Source of the DNA: Fistulifera solaris
Lineage: Eukaryota; Bacillariophyta; Bacillariophyceae; Naviculales; Stauroneidaceae
DNA length: 64,000 nucleotides
Direction of reading: 5' to 3'
NCBI GenBank assembly: GCA_030295235.1
Contig: AP026148.1
Location: 248,001 to 312,000 of the forward strand
This document shows positions 22,725 through 32,705 of the stretch, piece by piece (the first letter of the stretch is position 1; every line of letters starts with the position of its first letter). Under the pieces are notes generated by a model. That model was given only the letters and a program-made list of their open reading frames with translations, was not told the DNA's origin and ran no database searches. Made by a program: the position numbers and the translations under genes.

Positions 22725-24644
22725 ATGAGTTTTGTTTTGTCCATTTCGGAAATACCCATTCCGGGTTCCTTCGTCGTATTCCAAGGCATGCCCGGTGATG
22801 GGTTGGTCAATACAATCGACTCGTTGCCCGAATTGGTCATTGAAGAAGATGATGAGGAAACGGGGAATACCAGTCAAGTGATGAATCATCACATGAATAG
22901 TAGTACTAGCGTTCCACTGAATCTCATTGGGACGGCTATGCGATCACAAGGACGATTGTTTTCGACCATGACGATTCCGGTGAGCGAACCCAAAAAGCTA
23001 TCGCAGGAAGAGTCCTTGCAAGGTTTTATTGTGGTCAACGAAGACGAACATCCCGTGACAACCCCAGTGTCTTCCACAGTATCAAACAGACTATCTACAC
23101 GACAAGAAGAAGCCATTGATCGGTGGAAGGATGACTGTTGGAAGCAACAGTGCACGCAATTTCGAGATTGGCAAGAGACCTGTCACGCCAATCAACGGGC
23201 GGCTTCTCCACAGAATCGTTTGCACGAAGAAATTCAATCGCACAGTTCACAGTCATCCTCTTCTTCGTCCAGTTCACATGTACCGAACGCGTGGTGGCTG
23301 TCGCAACGCGGCTTTCTCGCAGTACTGGAGGAATTGCCACAGCCGTACCATATTCCCAAAGTCATCGATCTGTTGGCACCGGGCATGACGGTCGTTGCCA
23401 CGGAACTCATCACATTGGACAGTCAGGACTTGTCACCCGTTCCCGTATTTCCCCGCGAAGAAGCGGACGGTATTATGATCTATCCACCGGCACGCACTGG
23501 TGTTTTGCAAGTATTACGAATTGAATGGAACGATCATCCTTCGAAACAAGGCTACGTGATGTTGAGTCGGAATGGGTATCCGTTTTTGGGACCCGGATTG
23601 CCGGCGGTGTATACCGACCCATCGCATTGGGTATGGCGTGTCACGTGTCCCGATGGGGCCTATGTACGGGCGGGGATGGATTTGAGTTCGACACACCTGG
23701 GTACGGTCCCGTATGGCTCTTTATTGATGGTAAGACGGAAGTTAGTGAATGGAATGGGACTTTCCCGTCTACAAGTGTGTGCGGCGTTATCGAAAAAGTT
23801 GGGGAATCAGATTTTAGTAGAGACGATCGATGGCTGGTGCAGCGAATTTTTGAATCCACTTTCGGGACAGCGAGGCAGCATCCTTCAGCCGTTGCCGTTC
23901 CCTCTGCCGGCATTGTATCGAATTGATCTGCGACCCTCGGCGACGATCCGTAGTGGGATCGAATTGTCGAGTCCCGAGATTGGTTTTGCCTCCTATGGGG
24001 CGCTGGTGAGGGTTACGGGTCGAGCTTTTTCGGAGCATCCGGCGGAGAAATGCATTGAACGGTTACGGCTGGCTGGGAATGGAGGGTGGATCAGTCTGCG
24101 ATTGAACAAACACCCACCGAACGATTCGCTGATAGCAGTTCACGAAGGTCTGGACCCATCGTTCGATCCCGACCAGCCTGCACTATTTCATGTCGAAGAA
24201 ATGCGCAAAGTTCGAAGGAATCAAGATCCGGCTTTATTGACGAATGGTGCTTTCGTTTCCTCTACCATTCCCATGATTGCTTCAGTCGATGACGAAGAAA
24301 TTTCCGCGGCTTCTTTGACATCTTCTTCGGATTCTACTATTGATGAAGGAAATGGAACGAACAGGACGGCAAAAAGCAAGACTGGCTGCACGTACACAAA
24401 GTCAATAGCGCTTGGTCCCTCCGTACGACTTGCCAAGCAGACGGAGAGTTCAACTCCTGTACAAAGAAAAGACGAATTTTGTGTGATCTGTCTGACTGAA
24501 GATCGCAACGCGACCATGGTTCACGGCAGTACAGGACATATTGCTTGCTGTCTCATGTGCGCCCGTATTTTGAAGGCGCGGAGAGATCCCTGTCCAGTCT
24601 GTCGCCTTCCTATCGATCTGGTGATTCAGCATTTTTACGCGTGA
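22725..24644 (+). CDS. RING protein with MDM2-type C-terminal RING (probable E3 ubiquitin ligase)
   Basis: A 639-residue single-exon protein. The N-terminal 150 residues are acidic and low-complexity, including a Ser run (SQSSSSSSSS). The middle part has repeated beta-rich units such as WRVTCPDGAYVRAGMDLSST and YRIDLRPSATIRSGIELSSP, each followed by a Gly-Tyr/Ser 'YG(S/A)L' step. They resemble bacterial-SH3-like repeats found in many stramenopile proteins. Residues 586-639 are a RING: CVIC, then His, His, Cys, Cys and CPVC. The ligand spacing is identical to that of the MDM2/MDMX RING, and a 13-residue tail (RLPIDLVIQHFYA) is of the same length as MDM2's. E3 activity and possible tail-mediated dimerisation follow from the family. 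The substrate is unknown. Confidence 0.88.
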   Translation: MSFVLSISEIPIPGSFVVFQGMPGDGLVNTIDSLPELVIEEDDEETGNTSQVMNHHMNSSTSVPLNLIGTAMRSQGRLFSTMTIPVSEPKKLSQEESLQGFIVVNEDEHPVTTPVSSTVSNRLSTRQEEAIDRWKDDCWKQQCTQFRDWQETCHANQRAASPQNRLHEEIQSHSSQSSSSSSSSHVPNAWWLSQRGFLAVLEELPQPYHIPKVIDLLAPGMTVVATELITLDSQDLSPVPVFPREEADGIMIYPPARTGVLQVLRIEWNDHPSKQGYVMLSRNGYPFLGPGLPAVYTDPSHWVWRVTCPDGAYVRAGMDLSSTHLGTVPYGSLLMVRRKLVNGMGLSRLQVCAALSKKLGNQILVETIDGWCSEFLNPLSGQRGSILQPLPFPLPALYRIDLRPSATIRSGIELSSPEIGFASYGALVRVTGRAFSEHPAEKCIERLRLAGNGGWISLRLNKHPPNDSLIAVHEGLDPSFDPDQPALFHVEEMRKVRRNQDPALLTNGAFVSSTIPMIASVDDEEISAASLTSSSDSTIDEGNGTNRTAKSKTGCTYTKSIALGPSVRLAKQTESSTPVQRKDEFCVICLTEDRNATMVHGSTGHIACCLMCARILKARRDPCPVCRLPIDLVIQHFYA

Positions 24645-24871
24645 GGAATCTCTCATTTGTGAGCTCTTAATTTATGGAGAGAATCTCGTTGCTATTTCAG
24701 TTACAAAATGCAACCTAGGCTACGATGTTACATACACCTTCAGAGTTAATAATCATTCGTGCTTCTTCTACATACTTTTTTATTTTACATTGTAGCGAAA
24801 GTGCTTCTCTAATTTGCCTTGTTTCTCAACACATACAGTTCATAACAACCAGTGTCGCATCTGTCCACTAC

Positions 24872-25402
24872 TTAGGGTTCCAAACGGCAGGCGGGACTAT
24901 ACCAGCCGTAAATCACTTCATTGTGTTGATCATGAAGACGACATGCTGGATGAGAAACTGTAGGAAGAGCGCGCACACCATTTTGAACGGTAGTCAAACA
25001 GAACCCTACGACCGGATACAACACCACATCTTCTTCTCCCGATTTCGAATGTAGCTCTTCGATGGGATTGACAAACGAAGTCCATCCGTCTTGAACTCCC
25101 TCGGCTTGAGGATGAAGCAACGAACTCGGAGCGGAAAACAAGCGGCCCACGTAGCGACGAGCGGCCGCGATGCCTTACGGACGTGTGTCTTCCGACGGAG
25201 TAGCAATCGTTGGAACATCATCTTCGTCAGTATCCTTTTTGTCGCAATAAGCAGCATTGTATGCCGCAATCAGCTGAGGGCCTTGAGCGGGTCGAAGATT
25301 CAATTGCATCGACGATGAGGTCGAAGGAGTCAAAACGACAAACGCCGCAGCGTTCTCGATGCAAAGGCTTGTTATAAGATAAATCAAAGCAGGTTTTTTC
25401 AT
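24872..25402 (-). CDS. Small plastid-targeted protein of unknown function, two exons
   Basis: Exons 25179-25402 and 24872-25124, joined across a 54-bp intron (GTAAGG...CCGAG) to give SEDTRPSLLHPQAEG. The product is about 158 residues. MKKPALIYLITSLCIENAAA|FVVLTP is a signal peptide followed by Phe and a Ser/Thr-rich stretch, the classic plastid import pattern. The mature part has YNAAYCDKKDTDEDDVPTIA, then a Cys/His-containing region YPVVGFCLTTVQNGVRALPT and SHPACRLHDQHNEVIYGWYS. I do not recognise it. The exon join is supported by reading-frame continuity and good splice sites. Confidence 0.6.
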
Positions 25403-26240
25403 TCTTTCGTTGGTAGTAGAGTATCAGTATTCAGAGCAAACAAACGCTCCAAAGATTCAATCTTCAATGGCTCATAACAATAAGTGATCATGGGAATGAA
25501 GAAAATTGAATGGTTCATTCATTTCTTTTTGTCGTTCGCCGTTTGTACCGGTATGAGAAAATGTACGTATGTGGCCGTACCCGACACCCGACACCCGACA
25601 CCCGACACCCGACACCCCGCAGACACTACGACGTACGACGTTAGAGTTCTGTCGCTGGAACGAACACTACTTGTTGATGGATAGAAAAACACTCCTGATT
25701 CAGACGGAAAGAACATGGCACCAAAATTCTTCAGGGGTACATAATATTATGTGAATGAATAGATGACGTAGGCAGTAGGCAAATATAGTTTATAGTTTAT
25801 GCTTTGACGCTTTGACGGTTTCTCGTTCTTCGTGGCCTTCTGACTAGTGACTGAAGACAAAATCCGAACTCTTGGATCTTAGAATGTTCAACGTCATATC
25901 AATCCAAAACATAGCCAGTCTAACTCTAGGTCACCAACCTGTGAATCATGAATAAGTAGTATCCTACAACTCCCGTTGTACATAGCAATGATAATCATTG
26001 TGCCTACCTGCACGGTTTATCTTACAGGTAGAGCTGCAATACGAGCAATTGTACATCGCACCAACTTTTCTTAGCAAACCGTAGCTTTGTCTTTCTTGGT
26101 TGGTTCGTTTTTGAACGCTTTTTAAGCTTGATCATGAAGAAGCTTCCAAGCTTTTTACGCAATCTTTGTAATCAATTCATTCTTTGACAGGATTCAAGAT
26201 AATAGTGTATTGGCGCGCTTTGTTATTGCAGCAAAAATAT
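25403..26240. other. Intergenic region with a minisatellite
   Basis: About 840 bp. It contains the 7-bp tandem repeat at 25581-25615, tandem ATAGTTTAT and CTTTGACG duplications near 25785-25815, and otherwise nothing recognisable. It is the upstream side of the small plastid gene and the downstream side of MnmE. Confidence 0.45.
25581..25615. repeat. Tandem repeat, unit CCGACAC, five copies
   Basis: Five perfect head-to-tail copies of CCGACAC. No coding role is evident; a minisatellite. Confidence 0.92.
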
Positions 26241-27869
26241 CTACTTTCCGATGCAAAAATCGGTAAACAGCTTGTCAAGAACGTCTTCGACGTCGACAGC
26301 CCCAGTGATTCGACCAAGCTCGGAAGCGGCCAGTCGCAACTCTTCGGCTGCCATGTCCACCGCGATAGTCCCTTGTCGGCTTAAAAAGTCAAACCGGTTC
26401 AAGGCATCCACCGCAGAACGGGCATGCTGCCTGTGCCGGGCACGAGTGATCAGCGCCCCTTCACCAGGATATCGAGACGAGCTACTCGGTTCTGTTCCCG
26501 ACACTCGGGACAACACAAGACTTGTCAGACTCTCTAAGAAATGGTCAATGCCCTCTTGCGTGACGCAACTAATGTCAAAAATGCCAGCAAGATCATTTGT
26601 AGTAGCTGGATCCAAAGAGGTTCTGCCATCGGAAAGGAGGTCGTATTTATTGCGGACCAGGAGTACTGATTCCGGCGTGAGACTTCCAACACCCGAAACG
26701 CCAATATCGTCATCGTTGTCGTCATCCCCCTCTTCGGAACGGATGCATTCTGTCAAAACGCGGTTCAGGATATTGATTCCTGCCTGATAGTCAGTCGAAT
26801 CGACCATTGAAACAATCAGATCAGCTTGAGAGGCCGCAGCAAAAGCTCGTTTCATTCCTTCCCGTTCTATAGTATCTTCTGTTTCTGTTCTGACCCCAGC
26901 CGTATCCTGAAGAATGCATTTAACACCACCCAAATTGAGCGTAAGTTCTAGTACATCTCGAGTGGTACCAGGTGTATCTGAAACAATTGCAGCATCCCGT
27001 TGGGCGAGAACATTGAAAAGTGACGACTTTCCAGCATTTGGCGGACCGAGAATTGATATTCGCACTCCCTCGCGAACTAACTCACCACGTCGCTGGTCCG
27101 ACAGTTGAACTTCCATTTCTTTACACAATGACTGCATTTGATCAATTACCCCACCCCAAACGGATTCTTGTTGCAACCGGCGCCCCACTTCTGGATCCTC
27201 AAAGTCATCATCACCAAATCGTTCGTCGTCTCCAAAATCAATCACAGCTTCGGCATGCGCCAAGCCCGCAATCAGTTTTTCTCTCCACGACTGGTACGTT
27301 TCCGACAATTTTCCTTCGAGTTGTTGGAGAGCTTGTAGTCGTTGTGTATTCGTATCCGCCGTCAGCAAATCGGCCAGCGCTTCTACTTGCAACACATCCA
27401 TCTTACCATTGCGCCAAGCTCGTTGGGTGAATTCTCCGGCTTCCGCATACCTCGCAAGCTTGCTCGAATCACTGATCGCTTCCAAAACACCTTGCACGAC
27501 TGCACGGCTGCCGTGGCAATGGAGTTCGACGACATCTTCTCCGGTAAAGGAGTTGGGGCCGGGGAAATAGAGAACTAGAGCCTGATCGAGCGGTTGCTCT
27601 TTGTAATATAATTTTCGCAATGCCGCATAACGAGGCTTGGGTAACAGAGTTCCAGGAGTAGTGAGACTCTGAAGAATGGCAGGTGCTTGTGTCCCTGAGA
27701 TCCGAATGATCGCAACGGCCGTTGCTTGTGCGGCAGAACCACCGGATGAGAGCGCAAAGATCGTATCATCTTCCATCAGATCGTTATTGATTGTCGAATA
27801 CAGCCGCGAAAGTATTCTAGCTCTTGGAACAAAAGACGTTTGTCGACGAGTCAGTTGAAAGGCGTACAC
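26241..27869 (-). CDS. mnmE: tRNA modification GTPase MnmE / GTPBP3 (MSS1)
   Basis: A 542-residue single-exon protein that, with MnmG/GidA, adds the 5-carboxymethylaminomethyl-type group to the wobble uridine of organellar tRNAs. The N-terminal folate-binding domain starts EDDTIFALSSGGSAAQATAV and includes YFPGPNSFTGEDVVELHCHG. The helical domain and inserted G domain follow, with G1 GPPNAGKSS near residue 275, DTPGTTRD (G2), DTAGVR (G3) and NKYD (G4). The protein ends FCIGK, the conserved terminus whose Cys is needed for activity. An Arg-rich leader (LTRRQTSFVPRARILSRLYS) indicates mitochondrial import. An acidic insert (SEEGDDDNDDD) sits in the G domain. Confidence 0.95.
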   Translation of the reverse strand: MYAFQLTRRQTSFVPRARILSRLYSTINNDLMEDDTIFALSSGGSAAQATAVAIIRISGTQAPAILQSLTTPGTLLPKPRYAALRKLYYKEQPLDQALVLYFPGPNSFTGEDVVELHCHGSRAVVQGVLEAISDSSKLARYAEAGEFTQRAWRNGKMDVLQVEALADLLTADTNTQRLQALQQLEGKLSETYQSWREKLIAGLAHAEAVIDFGDDERFGDDDFEDPEVGRRLQQESVWGGVIDQMQSLCKEMEVQLSDQRRGELVREGVRISILGPPNAGKSSLFNVLAQRDAAIVSDTPGTTRDVLELTLNLGGVKCILQDTAGVRTETEDTIEREGMKRAFAAASQADLIVSMVDSTDYQAGINILNRVLTECIRSEEGDDDNDDDIGVSGVGSLTPESVLLVRNKYDLLSDGRTSLDPATTNDLAGIFDISCVTQEGIDHFLESLTSLVLSRVSGTEPSSSSRYPGEGALITRARHRQHARSAVDALNRFDFLSRQGTIAVDMAAEELRLAASELGRITGAVDVEDVLDKLFTDFCIGK

Positions 27870-28687
27870 TTGTCGACGGAAGAGGCATGATAGTAAAAAA
27901 AACAGTCATGATTTGATGAAGTGAAATCATTGGATTTGCAAGATTCTGTCTCATTCGCCTCTTGCAATTGCTCTACCGCTCGTTGAGATAACGTACAAAG
28001 ACCTTTTAAACCATTCGGTGTTTTTGTAGTGTTGGGAATGAGGCAACAGAAGCATTGCGTTTCATCATGGTGACAAAGAAAAAAAAAGCGGATGGATGCG
28101 AGCGCGGTGGGACAAATTTTCGTGGTCCGTAGTTCATCCGCAACCATCATTCAAAGCACGCCCGTTCCCCTTGACCGCATTACACCTTCCAAACCAACTC
28201 AATACTACCAACATCATCAACGATATACCGACAATTGATCTTTTCTTCTTTTGAATCTTCTCTCATCTTTGCGGATCAATACAGGCGAACGGCATCGTTC
28301 TCCTAGATTTTACGGGACTGAATCTCTTTTCAGTCACAGGGGGAAGGTACCGTACCGGTCGTCTCCACCATAATCTAAATTGTCTTACCTACTACTGTAC
28401 CCAATTGAGAGAGGTCATCCTACTAGGAAAATTCTTCGAAGGAAAACATCGCTAAAAAAAGAGTCCCGTATAGATAAAGACTGTAGTGATATCTTATAAA
28501 GTGTAGTTTCAAAATAGCAAAACGCCGATGCGAAAGAGGCACCACAAAAGAAACAACAATAAAGTAGGCAATCGAGAGAGAGACCATGAAGGAGAATCGA
28601 GGAACGCAATAAGTGTACTAAAAAAGAGCAAAAAATAGAAATAGAACCGACCCGGATCGCGTAAGAAGAAATGCAGCCTTCGTCGAG
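27870..28687. other. Divergent intergenic region
   Basis: About 820 bp between MnmE (-) and the MORN gene (+). The reverse-strand frame 28415-28819 overlaps the MORN 5' end and looks non-coding. It contains GACTGAATCTCTTTTCAGTC (28316-28335), a relative of the 16.7-kb palindrome. No RNA gene seen. Confidence 0.4.
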
Positions 28688-30429
28688 ATGGGTCAGTTTG
28701 AAAAGACGCACGCGTGTTGGGTTGCGAATGGTGGAGATGCGAAGGAGGACGAACCGATACGAGCGAATTGCATTGCCAAATAACCGAAAATCACAATCGA
28801 CCGGTACTTCGCTATCCAAATGGTGATATGTATTTGGGGGGATGGGCCAAATGCCGGTCGGGTGTCGACAAGCCGCAAGGGTTTGGTGTTTTCCTATCGT
28901 TTGATTTAATTATTCTGGTGGGACAATGGGACGAAGGGCATTTGGAGGGATACGCGAGGCAATTGTGGCTTCCGCAATCAAATATATGGAGGAATAATTA
29001 CGATCCATTATCATGTATCAAAACGGACAATGGGGTCGGTCTGCCATTTCTTTATTTTGGGAATTTTAACAGTTCGAAACGAAACGACGTGAGGGCCACT
29101 GTCGTTTTAAAGGACGGCACGACACGAATAGGTCCATGGAAGAACGATTTACCAGTTGGAGACTGGTGGCAAGATCATACAAGTACCCGAACGCCTATTT
29201 GGGAGATAAAACGATTACTGGCGTTCACATCGTCCGATGACACCCGACCCCGCGAGAATTTGCCATTGTACAACGACGACGTGGACACTCAAGCCGCTCA
29301 AGATGGAGGATTTCCATTAATTCAATCAAGAAGCTCTACTCACAACAATATGCCTCCGATTTCCGTGGTGATTGTACCTGTTAATACACCAAGGAGCTGT
29401 CTTCGGCATGCGGTCAGTCCGATGGAAAGTTTCTCGCACTACAAATATTCAGGACGTAATTCCACGCAGATCCCAACATCTTCTTTACGATCATCTCCGG
29501 CCGGTCGTCTTGCTATTCGTACTACTGCTGCACCACCAACCAACACTTTTTTTCGCGAATCACCAATAGGACGTGTCACCATTCCTTCTTCTCGGTTCAA
29601 TTCACCAACCGCATTCTCTAATCGCCATTCCATATCCGACGAGTTGACCCTTTCCAAACCAACAAAGCAAAATGAACAAGTCTTTTCCACAGGGGATAAT
29701 AGAACATTGCAATCCAAACAACGAAAAGGAAAAATTGGACCCAAGCGGTTGGAAGTAATGTTACGCCACAAATTGGAAGCCACGTTTTCGGATGCGGCGA
29801 GTAATATGTCCATTCACGGTGAAGACAATGGTCCGTGGATGATTCCGAAAGAGCCATTCCAACCACCAACTCATGTAGTAACACACGAGAGCCGAGATAC
29901 GTTTTCCACACGACGGGACGCCTATTGTGATTTCGACACTAGCGCACCCACGCTTTCCAATATTGCCGTGGATGGATTAGGAACCGATTATTTACGAGAC
30001 CGAATCGCGATTCTGTCTTCGGACGAGCGTGATTTGGAATTTGCCGAGATTGATGTACAAGATGATGCATTGTTTACAATTTCCAATCTAGATGAGGATG
30101 AATCGGTGAAAGAAGAACCGGCGCAGTGTTGTGCTGCCCCGTACCTTAACTGTCGTCCACAAATGAACAACAACAACCAGGACGATGAATCCGAACAGAT
30201 GGCTTCCCTGAGTTCCAAGATCAACATTAGTCCTTCTCATATTGTTATGGGATACGGGGGTGAAGTATTCGACTTTACCGTCACTCCCTCGAATCATCAT
30301 CGTAGTGATGAGGAGAAACCATTCGAAAATGAAGGATTGGTGGAATTAGAAACCATGTCTTCTTTAAAGAGTATGACGCTGGCGAATTCACAGAAATCAT
30401 CCTCTTGGTTTGGGTGGCTTGGAAGTTGA
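28688..30429 (+). CDS. MORN-repeat protein, 5' end uncertain
   Basis: The open frame runs from about 28702 to 30429. Near the N-terminus are three MORN-like repeats: RYPNGDMYLGGWAKC..(G)FGVF, LVGQWDEGHLEGYARQLW, and VLKDGTTRIGPWKNDLPVGDWW. MORN repeats bind phospholipid or scaffold membrane-cytoskeleton contacts. The remaining 400 residues are Ser/Thr/Asp-rich and probably disordered. This frame has no ATG before the first repeat. An ATG at 28688 opens MGQFEKTHACWVANGGDAKE in another frame, which ends at 28782 exactly where the MORN frame becomes protein-like. A one-base loss near 28778-28785 (AAATAACC) would join them. The alternative start is ATG 28828, inside the first repeat. Confidence 0.65.
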
Positions 30430-30929
30430 TGATCATTGCAGCCTAGATCATTGCAGCCTTTCTAGCTTTGATCGGGTAGTTTTTTCTCTCGACCTCGTTC
30501 CGAGGATTCGGTGATCCACGAATAGTCAAGGCAGCCGTCGAATCCAAATAGAGTGCAAGCGTTCGACGAATAAGCTGTAAGACTATCCTTCCTGTGGACA
30601 AGAATATTATTCAAGAAGCAGTTTAATTAACCTATCCGTGACCCGAATCCTTCACTCGACACGTCTGTCCGTGCGCTTGCAATGAGATGGGTCCATTGAC
30701 GTGGCATGCGCGTCTCCGCGGCTTTTTCGACCGTTTGATGTTTTGGTGGGCGTTTCTCCGATTGCCGAAAGTTTGCAACTAAACGAGAGAGTCATTGCAT
30801 CAACAATAGGAAGAGAAATTAAAGCAAGACTTATAATAAAAGACATCGCTAATAGATATATTCATCCCATTATGCTGGTATTTTTGCAAACGAAGTAGGA
30901 ACTGTGCTCATTCATTATCTTTCATCAAA
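30430..30929. promoter_or_regulatory. Intergenic region upstream of the bestrophin fusion gene
   Basis: 500 bp between two plus-strand genes. GATCATTGCAGCCT is tandemly duplicated near 30430-30462. No gene seen; it should contain the terminator of one gene and the promoter of the next. Confidence 0.4.
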
Positions 30930-32603
30930 ATGAGAAGACTGGTGTTTCTTCTTTCGCTCGTGCTCGCCACGAGCACTTCGATTGCCTGGATCGAGAAGAT
31001 CCGACAACACGACATGCATTCTCCTTTTTCAAAATGGACGGCATCCGTCTTGAATTCGACAAGAGCTGGAGATCCTTCGGCGGCAGGTTTTCCCAAAAGC
31101 AAGGAGGAATACACATTCCTCGAAACGGCTTTACTCAACAATGTCCTCTTTACCAATCTTCCCAACTCGTCACTGGTTTCCTTGATTGATGCCTTTGAAT
31201 GCGTGACGGTACCACAACATCACGTTCTCGTACAACAGGGAGAACATGCTTCGACCGCCGCCTTTGTCTTTGTCTTGGCCTCAGGATTGTGTACCGTTAC
31301 AGTCGATGGGAACGTCGTTCCGGAGCCCTATGGGACGTTAACTCCCGGAAGTATTGTAGGAGAATTGGGTGTATTGTTCAATACAACCCGCGCGGCAACG
31401 ATTACCGCCAAAACTGAAACAGTCACGTTGTACCGTGTCGATGCCGATACCTTCAAACGCGTCCTCAATCGAGTCATTCCTCCGGCTGATCAAAGCGACT
31501 TGTTTGCGACCATTGATGAAGCCATTAAACAGGTAGCGGGGACCAAAACATTGTACGGCGGTGACATCATACGACAATACGTTCCTTCTCGGTATTGGCT
31601 CTGGACACGGTGGGCGGGGACCATCTTGCAATACAACATTAAGACAACGTTGTTCAATATGCTCTTTTCCTTTGGTTTCATACTCCTCGCACGTCGTATC
31701 ACCAACGATCAGCCTCCGTTTCACATGGGTTTGAGTCCCAACAAGACGCATCCGTTCATTGAGCGATTGACGATTGTTCACAAGCTATGGAGCTATCAGA
31801 TGTCCTTGACGACTTTTATCTTGACATTTTTTCTAAATCAGTCCTTTGGTTTTTGGCAAGAAATCTATTCCATTGCACGACGCATTCAAGGTCGATTAAA
31901 TGATTTTCATGTTCTCTTGGCGACGCACGCGACACGGGAGGAAGATTATTCGTATACACCGGCGGCCGAAAAAATGATGGACGACATTGGAGCCTACAGT
32001 CGTCTGTTCCACATTTTATTCTGGGCGTCCTTGTCGCGACGATTTCAAGTCCTTCGGACGCCACGGGGACTGGAACGATTGGCGAGTAGAGGTTTAATGA
32101 CCAGTCAACAACTCAAGATTCTCAACAATTTGGATTTGCCCGAGAATCAAAAGCACAATGCGTGTCTAGAATGGATGATGACGCGAGCATTGAAAGGCAT
32201 GAAAGATGGCGGGCTACGTGATGATATGGCCTTGCAGTGGCATTTGATTGATCAGCTATGTGTTTTGCGTGCTACCTATGCGGGGATCAACGATAAGCTT
32301 ACGTGCCGTATGCCCTTGGCGTATACGCACTTTGTGCAAATTTTGGTCGATACATTCTGCTTGCTGTCGCCGCTGGCGCTGTATGCTGATTTGGGAGCGT
32401 ATTCCATCTTTTGTGTCGGCATCTTGACATTGTTCTATACAGGTTTGTTGGATTTAGCCAAGATTTTCCTGGATCCTTTGAACAACGAGAAATTCACCAA
32501 GAATTCCATTTACATGGATATTGGGGTCCTCATCCGAGAGTCGAATGCTGGGTCCGTTCGCTGGAAGAATGCTGGCGCACAACTCCCCCTTTTGAGAGTT
32601 TAA
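30930..32603 (+). CDS. Cyclic-nucleotide-binding domain fused to a bestrophin-like anion channel
   Basis: A 557-residue single-exon protein. MRRLVFLLSLVLATSTSIA is a signal peptide. Residues about 68-190 form a cNMP-binding fold: LFTNLPNSSLVSLIDAFECV, FVFVLASGLCTVTVDG, and the phosphate-binding cassette IVGELGVLFNTTRAATITA, which keeps the Glu and Arg that hold the cyclic phosphate in PKA-R-type domains. From about 210 the protein looks bestrophin-like. It has TILQYNIKTTLFNMLFSFGF, hydrophobic helices (LTTFILTFFLNQSFGFWQEI, LLSPLALYADLGAYSIFCVG) and the post-helix RIQGRLNDFHVLLATHATRE. The cytoplasmic end has LDPLNNEKF, like the bestrophin Asp-rich 'DP.' turn. Bestrophins pass chloride or bicarbonate. 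Gating by cAMP/cGMP is inference from the fusion. Location is an endomembrane or the plastid. Confidence 0.78.
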   Translation: MRRLVFLLSLVLATSTSIAWIEKIRQHDMHSPFSKWTASVLNSTRAGDPSAAGFPKSKEEYTFLETALLNNVLFTNLPNSSLVSLIDAFECVTVPQHHVLVQQGEHASTAAFVFVLASGLCTVTVDGNVVPEPYGTLTPGSIVGELGVLFNTTRAATITAKTETVTLYRVDADTFKRVLNRVIPPADQSDLFATIDEAIKQVAGTKTLYGGDIIRQYVPSRYWLWTRWAGTILQYNIKTTLFNMLFSFGFILLARRITNDQPPFHMGLSPNKTHPFIERLTIVHKLWSYQMSLTTFILTFFLNQSFGFWQEIYSIARRIQGRLNDFHVLLATHATREEDYSYTPAAEKMMDDIGAYSRLFHILFWASLSRRFQVLRTPRGLERLASRGLMTSQQLKILNNLDLPENQKHNACLEWMMTRALKGMKDGGLRDDMALQWHLIDQLCVLRATYAGINDKLTCRMPLAYTHFVQILVDTFCLLSPLALYADLGAYSIFCVGILTLFYTGLLDLAKIFLDPLNNEKFTKNSIYMDIGVLIRESNAGSVRWKNAGAQLPLLRV

Positions 32604-32705
32604 TATTCACACTACTCCTATGAATAATGGAGAATTGATATTATAATAGAGACGAATAGAGACCTTTTGAAAGTTTAGCTCATTTTTACGTAATGTGGGT
32701 TTTAC

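Noticed and set aside
25581-25615. CRISPR-like array
   Set aside because: Units are 7 bp head-to-tail with no spacers, in a eukaryotic context; it is a simple minisatellite.
28415-28819. Reverse open frame overlapping the MORN gene start
   Set aside because: Low-complexity hydrophobic sequence opposite a real gene; no signal peptide at the N-terminus.
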